Positions 56,390-64,000 of a stretch of 64,000 nt of DNA are shown here, piece by piece. A model generated the notes under the pieces. It saw nothing but the letters and a program-made list of their open reading frames with translations. It did no database searches and had not been told where the DNA came from. Origin of the DNA: Persicaria tinctoria (taxonomy: Eukaryota; Streptophyta; Magnoliopsida; Caryophyllales; Polygonaceae); assembly GCA_037127255.1 (NCBI GenBank), contig JBANSL010000008.1, positions 1,078,896-1,142,895 of the forward strand. Direction: 5' to 3'. The position numbers and the translations under genes were made by a program. Within the stretch, counting starts at the first letter, position 1, and the number at the start of each line of letters is the position of its first letter.

Positions 56390-57823
56390 GGGCAAGTTTG
56401 ACAATGGGTTATTTTTTAAGGGATGTAGATTAATTTTTAGAGGTTATATAAGGTGGAGATTATTGTATGAGTTATGGAGATGGAAGAAGTCGAGATTTTT
56501 AAAAAAAAAATAATCCCGGTATGGTGTTTGGCGAGTACAAGATTTTTTTTTTCTTTTACCCATAAAAATACCAATATACCCCATCTCTGTCTTCCTCTTC
56601 CTCCCTACTTCACTACACTTCGCCACCGGCCTTGCAGCCTCCGCCCTCTCACCCCCTCTGTCTCCAGCGCCGGATCCATGGCTGCACCGACGTCGGCAAC
56701 CCTTCGCCTCCGGATCCTCTCCGCCCCTCTGTCTCCGGTCCACTCCCTTCTCGGCAAGCCTCGACCGCCGGATCCGGGGGCGGAGCTGAGGGGGGACTAG
56801 GGGGGCACGTGCCCCCTCTCTCACGCGACGAACTACCTAGGTGTATTCTCCTCGTCGGTAGCTTCGTTTTGATATATAATACGCCTTAATCCGACATCTG
56901 AGTAAAAAGTTATGAATATTTAAAAATTCAGGGCATATTAATCACTTTAATTTTATTTCAATAGGCTATAATGTTATTATATTTTACTTAAATTAACATT
57001 TATATACTATACTTTATCTCGAGAGCTTCGAAATGAGAGGTTATACTAATTATTCTGACAATTAGATAAAAAGTTCCGCAAATTTAAAAAATTTATATCT
57101 GGTTACACATATATTATATGTTCTGAGTACAATAAATTATACTTAACTAGGGTTTTTATTTGAGCCAAACAAGTCTAGTATTCATATTTGATTATATTTA
57201 GCTCATTTAGAAACAAGTCAGGCTCGATTAGAACCTATATTTGAAATTGAGCTCATACTCGACGTTTTTTTAGGCGCAAAATAATAATAGCGTTTTATCA
57301 TAAACCGGTGATATTTTATCTTAAAATAACATCTTTAATTATCGTATTATATATAATTCTTCATGTAAATTTAATCCAAAACAATATCGTACATTTCTGA
57401 CGGTGCCCCCCCTTCGAAAATTTTCTGGCTCCGCCACGGGCCGGATCCATAGCTGCTAGATCTCACCTCTCGCTCCCTCTGTCTCCAGCCCAGATTCATG
57501 GTTGCTCGTCACCGGATCTCCCTTGTTGCTACCCAGGCGTCGGAGCCTCGCCGCCTCACCACCAGCGCATCCATGGCCGAGCATGGACTGGTATGTGGAG
57601 AAGAAGAAACTAGGGGCATCAATGTCCTAATTGGGGTTGTTGTTTTCAACAATCTTCACAATCTTCGGGGATGAGGGTTGGATTCTCATGCTCAATAATA
57701 TCCAAATAACCTCAATCCCATAAGTAACCAACCCTTCACCACCTCTTGCCAAACACCAGTCCCGGGGTTGTTGTTTTAAGAAAAAAAAACCAACAATCCC
57801 AAAGAAGCCCTGCCGAGCGCGGC
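56390..57823. mobile_element. PIF/Harbinger-like element carrying GC-rich sequence, interrupted
   Basis: Left end GGGCAAGTTTGACAATGG and right end, in reverse, GGCCGCGCTCGGCAGGGC share a GGsCrmGyTyGrCA pattern, each bordered by TAA. Inside are GC-rich exon-like stretches with repeated cgccggatcc words (56620-56775 and 57440-57590), perhaps captured gene pieces, and inverted blocks with ggtgtttggc. A Mutator-like insertion sits within. Confidence 0.55.
56776..57439. mobile_element. Mutator-like insertion inside the Harbinger-like element
   Basis: Begins GGGGGCGGAGCTGAG and ends, in reverse, CCGTGGCGGAGCCAGAAAAT. GCCGGATCC flanks both ends (56767..56775 and 57440..57448), a 9-bp duplication typical of Mutator-type elements. 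The gggggcac word occurs in both subterminal regions. The host region is itself rich in cggatcc words, which weakens the target-duplication argument slightly. Confidence 0.65.
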
Positions 57824-57826
57824 CTA

Positions 57827-58677
57827 AGATTGGAAATTAACATTTAGTTGACTTTTGTGAGAAATTTGTAGTGATAGGGGAGATGACAAAGCTGGTAGAG
57901 CAAGTGTTTGTTTAGATTTTTTTTCTCATGAATGTATGATTTAGAAAATAAATAATATGATACGATAAGTTGACTTAGCTGATTTGAAATTGAAATTATA
58001 TTGTTATTTATGAATTATTATAAGAAAAATCAATTTTGTAAACAGGATTAAAAAATATTTATAATGATTCAAAATAAGACAAATCACTTCATTCATTTAA
58101 AGAGTTCTATTCGACATACATTTGTTCTTTCATGTTAGCTTTTATATGTTCTTTGTTTATGTTTTTTAATTTGTTTGTAAGAGCTTCACTTTGTCCTTTA
58201 AATAACTTTCTTCATCAATTAAACGTCTTTGAATATATTTCTTTCAAATATAGGTTGAATTTTATTTGCAATTTTACTACTCCTTTTATATAATATTCTA
58301 ATAGAATTTTAACAATTAAACAAAGACAAATGTAAATATGTAAATATGAAATTGGAAGGAAACAATATAATTGACTCTATTTTATCTTTTTTAAAAACTA
58401 GAAAAATGATGTTGATTTCTACAAAATTGCTCTCCCTTCAATTGAGTCACTTGTTTTTCCTTTTGAAATCACTTTTTAATTCTCTATTAGCCTCTACAAA
58501 CTTTTAGTTTGAAAGAAAAGATGACTCGATTAATTATATCATCTCAATACAATTTTTGCTTATTTTCTTTTCTTATAATTGTTAAATTTCTATTATCAAA
58601 CAAAGAGGGGTAAATTTGTAATTTATTATATTTAACAAATCTGGATGAAATAATTTAGAGGGTGGTTGATTGGTGAC
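57827..58677. other. AT-rich intergenic DNA
   Basis: No gene or clear repeat seen. Confidence 0.5.
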
Positions 58678-58695
58678 AAAAGTTATTTAAAGGGT

Positions 58696-59012
58696 TGGGG
58701 GGACCGTCGTTGATCCACACTTCCCCAGGAGACGCCTTTTCCGATGAGTTTCTGCATCTGTTTCCCCGACGTCGAGTCGTCGTGTCAGTCCATCGACTTT
58801 CCCATATTCTCGACATTCGCAGCCTCCACTCAGTGTCATTCGGCTGTATCTCTTTTGGTCTTCTTACTGAGATCTTTTGTATTCGGGTTTTATTTTGTTT
58901 TTTGGTTTTCTGGTTGTATCATGACGGTTAGCCCGTCTACCGATTTCATTCGGCCTCTCGTTTTCCCAGATTTTTATAGTCTGGGATTTCGAATTATTTC
59001 TTGTTCCAAAAA
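58696..59012 (+). mobile_element. Retroposed insertion with 18-bp target duplication and A-tail
   Basis: AAAAGTTATTTAAAGGGT occurs before (58678..58695) and after (59013..59030) a 317-bp block that ends cttgttcc followed by an A-run. That is the mark of target-primed reverse transcription. The content is probably the 3' end of a LINE or a SINE; no pol III boxes are evident and the short ORF has no known domain. Confidence 0.8.
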
Positions 59013-59030
59013 AAAAGTTATTTAAAGGGT

Positions 59031-59356
59031 GGTTTACTAAAAATGTCCATTCAAGGGGTGACTTATGACAAATGGGTATATTTAAGGGGTGATTTTACGC
59101 AATTTAGTCTTCTACAATTAAGTGAAATTCCTTACTAATGGGCCCGTATCTAGAATTGTTGGGCTATGAGAGTGGGCCCAGTGTTTCACTGGCTTATGGA
59201 GTTATGGACCTCTCCATCTTATAGACTACGCAGTGCTACATGTGCTACTTTTTAAATGGCATTTACAGACGTAGGTCACACAGCCACACTAACACAGTAT
59301 TGCTAATTTTAGGGTAACATCAATTATAAGTATTCAGATCTCACTAATCACATACT
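59031..59356. other. Intergenic DNA between the retro-insertion and the MULE
   Basis: No gene recognised. Confidence 0.4.
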
Positions 59357-59597
59357 CCGTATTTAGGGATGATTTGCCAAATATACAAATTTGAAAGCCA
59401 AATTAGCCAAATATACAAGATTTTGGAAAATTTACAAAACTATACACAACACTACCACAAAGCCTTGTGCCCCTCCTATATGCCCCCCCTCCAGCGCGCC
59501 CCCCCACGCCCCCCTCCAGCGTGCCCCCCGTGCCCCCCCTTCCACGTCATCAGTTTTTTTTTTGTTTTTTTGTTTTTTTGTTTTTTTTTTTTTCTTC

Positions 59598-60130
59598 TTT
59601 CGCGCGTCAGTGCTGACGTCATCGTCGGAAATGCTGACGACACCGTTTACAAGGATGGTTTTATTTTTATTTTTTTTTTTCGCGCGCCAATGCTGACGCC
59701 GACGTCGGGAATGTTAACGTCAGCAATGCTGACACCGTTTACAAGGAAGGTTTTTTTGTTGTTTTTTTCCGCGCGTCAGTGCTGACGTCATCGTCGGAAA
59801 TGCTGACACCGTTTGCAAGGATGGTTTTTTTTTTCGCGCGCCAATGCTGACGCCGACGTCGAATGTTAACGTCAGCAATGCTGACACCGTTTAAAAGGAA
59901 GGTTTTTTTGTTTTTTGTTTTTGCGCGTCAATGCTGACACCGTTTACAAGGAAGTTTTTTTGTTCCACGCATCAATGCTGACGCCGACGACGGGAATGTT
60001 GACATCAGCAATGCTGACGCCGTCTACGAGAATGCTGACGCTGACGACAATGACGTCGGGAATGCTGACGTCAGCATTGCTCACACCCTCTACGAGGATG
60101 CTGACGTCGACAATGATGACATCGAAGATC
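59598..60130. repeat. Higher-order tandem repeat rich in TGACGTCA and GCTGACGTC
   Basis: A composite unit of about 175 bp (cgcgcgtcagtgctgacgtc ... caaggatgg, poly-T, cgcgcgccaatgctgacgcc ... caaggaagg, poly-T) occurs twice in tandem and then decays into shorter gctgacgy repeats up to 60130. The core TGACGTCA is the classic bZIP/TGA binding sequence. Confidence 0.85.
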
Positions 60131-60379
60131 AATATATTTGACGTATTAAGCCATTAAAAATATAAAAGGGGAGAACAAATAGACAAAGGAGTGTTCTACC
60201 AAAAAAAAAAGAAACGAATATTTTATTTTATTTTTGGTAGTGAGAAACAAAGAATAACGGTAAACAATTAAAACAAAGAATTTTTCGACGCCGACAATGC
60301 TGACCTCTTTCCTCATCCATCTCTTATATTGCAAAACGATGTCAGCAAATATATACCTACACAAAAATATGCATAAAAA

Positions 60380-60580
60380 CGATGTCAGCACTAAAAAATA
60401 CGTATAAAAACGATGTCAGCACTAAGAAATAAACCAATTTTTAAGGAGTCAAGCATACATATATACTTACATATATAATATCAAATTAAAAACGATATCA
60501 GCACTAAAAAATACGCATAAAAACTATGTCAGCACTAAAAAATAAACCAATTTTTAAGGACTCAAGCATATAAATTGGAG
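60380..60580. repeat. Short tandem duplication with 'gatgtcagcactaaraaata' words
   Basis: The block running from the gatgtcagcactaa words through aaaccaatttttaaggastc-aagcata occurs at about 60385-60455 and again at 60485-60570. Confidence 0.8.
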
Positions 60581-62076
60581 ACGAATTGCATTACTCAAAA
60601 AAAAATCACCAACCTAAAAAAATCAGTAGCTAAAAATAATTAACTTAAAAACACAAAGCCTAACCCCCATCACATATGCATTTGTTCCCTTTTTGCTGCT
60701 ATTGTACTCATCACCAAGCACCTAGCACTGCAGAAGAGCCTAATCCCCAATTGACCTTGGCCAGTTCACTTTTGCTGCTATGGTATAAATGCATTCTATC
60801 AAGGCATATATTGCCAAAAAGAGAAAACAACAAATAGAGTAGAAACTGGAAAATCCCAGTAAATAGAAAACAACAAATTGGCCTTGGCTTTGTATATGAC
60901 ATTACCACTAAACTGCAGCAAGTCTCCCGGCGTAATCTCACTCCATCTATCTGTAATCAAATCAAACCTAAATCGAAAAGTAACCAGGTAATCTCACTCC
61001 GGAATTTCAATAATCCATCGATTGATAACTAGTTCCAAAATTGAACTCTGGAGACAACCAATAATCCCAAAATTGGATCAAAAAATGAACCACCAATTTA
61101 GTACAAATATCAATCGCACAGAAAATAGGATTCAGAAGCAAATTCACGCAATAACGAAGCAATGAATGGATCTGTGCTCGAAGGCGTCCACGCAATAACG
61201 AAATTCACGAAAGGATGGGACACATACATATGGATCTATGTTTGAAGGCGTCGGCGGAGTCGGCATGGTGTCCCTCGCCTAGAAGCTGTTTGTGAAGCAC
61301 CTCCGGTGGCCATGGTGAGCAGCGCCGAAACTGTCGTGATCTCAGCTTCGCCTCCGGCAGGAATCGCACACAGTCCAAATCACAAGCACAATCGCACACG
61401 GTCCCTCTGTTCACCTGCAATCACAATCGCACACAGTCCAAATCTGGCAGCCACGGCAGATATGGAAGAACGCAGGCCGAAGCAGATCAGCGCTGTCTCT
61501 AGATGAAGACAACGCCGCTCATCCGCAACTTCCTTGTCCATCCCTCGCTGCTGTCTCTGGATGAAATCGTCGGTGATTCGGAAGCATCAGAAATCGTCGG
61601 CGATTCCTCTAGCCATGGCGGTGGTGGACCGTGGTAGCAATGTGGCGGTGGTGGTAGCGCCGCCGCTGGAACGCCAAAGGAGAAGGGGCGGGACAGAGAC
61701 GGTGAGATCTCTCAACTACTCTCGCAGCGGTGTGAATCGGCGTCCATGGAATCACCGATAGCATCTGAACTCTGAATCGCCATACCGAAAGAGCACGAAA
61801 AAAGGAGGAGCGAGGAAGGAGGAGGAGCGAGAGGGTGGGATCGACGGAGGCGCGGTTTGGATACTAAATTAGGGTTAAAAATTATAAATTGTATAGTTTG
61901 CTAATTTTTATAGAAACGCGTATACTCCCCTAATTTGGCCGAAATTTGCGCCTTCGGCGCAAATTTTCTCCCGTATTTATGTTAGGTTGTTATCCCTGTC
62001 AAAACATGGGTGGAACTCATTGAACAACTTATCTTATACAGTTCATAGTTTACACGGTTTCAATGCTTTATATGCT

Positions 62077-62202
62077 TCTTCTTTTTTTTGTTCATAGTTA
62101 TAGGCACTTAGGCCATTACAAATTTACAATATAGAGGAGGGGGATTCGAATACATAGATCACTACATGTCATACTTACCAGCTAAGCTAGTAAGACTTGA
62201 CT
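62077..62202 (-). mobile_element. tRNA-derived SINE, second copy
   Basis: Related to 15776..15887: shares taggcacttaggccattaca and the reversed A-box and B-box words, with the A-tail seen as a T-run at the left. The flanks CAATGCTTTATATGCT (62061..62076) and CAATACTTTATATGCT (62203..62218) form a 16-bp target duplication with one mismatch. Confidence 0.8.
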
Positions 62203-62218
62203 CAATACTTTATATGCT

Positions 62219-62574
62219 AGTGTTTGGGTCTAAGAAAAACCTATTATTCTTTGTTCTCGTATAAAATAGGGTGTAAGGATTGAGAAAATTATGTCGCACT
62301 CAAGCTTTATATAAAACAATTTGTCTAACCTATACCCTAAGACATCATCGATCAGAAAAGAAAATTCTAAATTATAATGAATGAACCATTGTTTTTTTTT
62401 TTTTAAATAGTTAAATTAATGAATCCAGTTGAATATTTCCAAAATTGAAACCTTAATATATGGCCTTGGTTATAGGTTAAAAAAATCGATATATAATTTA
62501 ACAAAGAAAGTATTAAATAAGGAAAAATATATATATGGAGTATAATATTTATAAATAAATGTAGTTAAGTTATA
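62219..62574. other. AT-rich spacer
   Basis: No gene; poly-T and TA-rich runs. Confidence 0.5.
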
Positions 62575-62811
62575 CTCCCTCCGTTCAACAAAACTTGTCG
62601 TTTACTATTCACGCACGCTTTTTTAGAATGATAAAAACTATACAAAATATTAATTTTTTCAAAAAAAAATTTTAACAAGTTTGTACTTATTAATAATAAT
62701 TACGAAATTGTTAAAAAAATTATTTAAAAAACTTTATATTTTATATAGTTTTTAGCTCCTGAAAAAGCATGCATGAATAGTAAAACGTCAAGTTTTGTTG
62801 AACGGAAGGAG
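62575..62811. mobile_element. Stowaway-like MITE
   Basis: A 237-bp element, CTCCCTCCGTTCAACAAAAC to GAACGGAAGGAG, flanked by TA. It belongs to the same family as the innermost MITE at 15151..15386 but lies in the opposite orientation. Confidence 0.9.
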
Positions 62812-63272
62812 TATAGGATTATAGGGTTTGTATAATTGAAGATCAATTCTTGAAAATTGAAATAAGTTTCCGAGCAAATTGTGCTCACATCATCATATAT
62901 TCATATCATATGGATTCTATATTTCCTGATTTCCATACTTAAATTACTGATTTTACACTTCAAAGTTTATATTTTAATAAAATTACATTTTTAAATAACA
63001 TTTGTTTCCACCAATATTAGAGGTGAGAGGTACTGGTGCGCATGATCTCCATAAAGAAACTTGAGCGTGTAAACACAACCATCATTCACACCTCTCCGGA
63101 GTCTCCGGCCACCTCTCTCTCCCACGCTTAAACTCAAATCCGATCGATACCCGATTCCCCAAATCCCAATCCAAACAAACCCATCAATCCAATTTACCCA
63201 TCCGAATCCGAAATCCAATCACCCACCTCCGCCTACTCTGTTTTCTGCTCCGTTGCTCTGTTAAACCCAATC
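62812..63272 (+). promoter_or_regulatory. Upstream region and 5' UTR of the RABA5-like gene
   Basis: AT-rich to about 63000, then a C-rich, pyrimidine-rich stretch typical of a plant 5' UTR up to the ATG. Confidence 0.4.
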
Positions 63273-64000
63273 ATGTACTCCGACGACGAATCCGAGGAGT
63301 ACCTGTTCAAGATCGTGGTGATCGGAGACTCGGCCGTCGGAAAATCGAACCTTTTGTCGCGGTACGCCCGGAACGAGTTCGATATGCACTCCAAGGCCAC
63401 AATCGGCGTGGAGTTTCAGACGCAGTGCTTGGAGATCGACGGCCGGGAAGTCAAGGCTCAGATTTGGGACACCGCCGGCCAGGAGCGGTTCCGCGCCGTC
63501 ACCTCCGCCTACTACCGCGGCGCCGTCGGCGCCCTCGTCGTCTACGACATCTCTCGTAGCTCCACCTTCGAGAGCGTCTCCCGGTGGCTCGATGAGCTCA
63601 ACAGTAATTTGATTTCTGCCCTCTTTTATTAATCCTAATTTATTGCTACAATTTGGTGTTTTAGTTTGAAGTGTAAATTGCATAAATTGGATACTTATAA
63701 GATCATATAGTAACACATTAGCAATGGTAAATTGAGAATGAAGACCAAATAGGTAGTAGAATGAAGTTTGATTGATTGATTGATTGTTGTGAAATTGCGA
63801 GTTAAGATGTTGAAAAAACGAGAGGTCAAATAGATAGAAATTATTTTAAGTCAAATAGGTAGAATGTAACCCGAGTCTTTCTTCCTCACTCAGTCGGATT
63901 TCTACTTGTATCAACGATTTTTGAGATTTTCTTTCCTCATTTTGCCTTGGTCGATTGGTTCATATATTGTGGTTGATTGTGTTTGTTAGTTGTATATAAC
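63273..64000 (+). CDS. RABA5-type Rab GTPase, first exon; remainder outside window
   Basis: Exon 1 (63273..63603) encodes 110 residues and ends in a phase-1 donor (AAC A/gtaatt), a position shared by plant RABA genes. 63604 to the end is intron. Visible G motifs are the P-loop GDSAVGKS, the switch I threonine in KATIGVEF, and switch [11 protein letters not shown]. The acidic start [20 protein letters not shown] and the block [20 protein letters not shown] best fit RABA5c/d. RABA GTPases direct trafficking from the trans-Golgi and recycling endosomes to the plasma membrane and cell edges. The C-terminal prenylation cysteines are outside the window. Confidence 0.9.

Larger units (their letters stand above)
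59366..61970. mobile_element. Mutator-like element, 2.6 kb, with 9-bp target duplication
   Basis: CCGTATTTA flanks both ends (59357..59365 and 61971..61979). The ends GGGATGATTTGCCAAAT and, in reverse, GAGAAAATTTGCGCCGAAGG are weakly similar inverted repeats. No transposase frame is recognisable. Contents: TGACGTCA-rich tandem repeats (59590-60130), a hairpin (60195-60245), a duplicated 'gatgtcagcactaaaaaata' block (60370-60580), and a GC-rich segment at 61250-61860 that may be captured host sequence. The last 120 bp include the palindrome TTTGCGCCTTCGGCGCAAA. Confidence 0.7.

Noticed and set aside
56444..56889. ORFs of 85-126 aa in the GC-rich block
   Set aside because: They cross proposed transposon borders and show no domain; better explained as captured or repetitive DNA.

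Overview
This is a window of a flowering-plant nuclear genome. GT-AG introns interrupt most genes, the recognisable products are plant-specific (a phytochrome kinase substrate protein, a ROP-interactive CRIB protein, phosphoglucan water dikinase, REM-type B3 factors, a RABA GTPase), and intergenic DNA is AT-rich and full of plant transposons. I think it is a core eudicot, possibly an asterid, but the sequence alone does not fix the species. There are no bacterial operons, CRISPR arrays or rRNA loci.

Layout. 1-8.6 kb: a tandem duplication of a B3 (REM-like) gene with its 3' flank. The left copy is cut by the window edge and the right copy is complete; minus-strand coding remnants lie at the duplicated edge. 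8.6-11.3 kb: repeat-derived and non-coding DNA. 11.35-14.2 kb: an intronless PKS-family gene and a three-exon RIC gene. 14.2-16.3 kb: three Stowaway-like MITEs nested inside one another, and a tRNA-derived SINE. 16.4-19.7 kb: eIF3h in 12 exons. 20.1-23.3 kb, minus: an LRR receptor-like pseudokinase. 24.7-31.0 kb: MITEs and two decayed copies of an F-box gene, separated by an organelle-derived mosaic that contains plastid 23S rRNA pieces. 31.6-38.2 kb: PWD/GWD3 in 19 exons. 39.2-42.5 kb, minus: a MACPF protein. 43-50 kb: MITEs, two Helitrons (one with five tandem 5' ends) and a 5'-truncated LINE. 50.5-51.2 kb: a dCTP pyrophosphatase. 52.5-55.25 kb, minus: a chloroplast S1-domain protein of the SRRP1 type. 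55.4-62.8 kb: a transposon graveyard (hAT, Harbinger-like, Mutator-like, a retro-insertion, SINE, Stowaway), several with clean target-site duplications. 63.27 kb to the end: the first exon of a RABA5-type Rab GTPase, cut by the window edge.

The host genes are unrelated housekeeping, signalling and chloroplast genes and do not form a pathway, although PWD (starch phosphorylation) and the SRRP1-like protein both act in plastids. The most unusual features are the Helitron with five tandem 5' termini, the triple-nested MITEs, the rearranged plastid/mitochondrial insert, a receptor kinase that appears to have lost both its glycine loop and its catalytic aspartate, and a Mutator-like element packed with TGACGTCA-type repeats. 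Exon boundaries were read by eye from splice signals, frame and remembered family sequences, so they are predictions.
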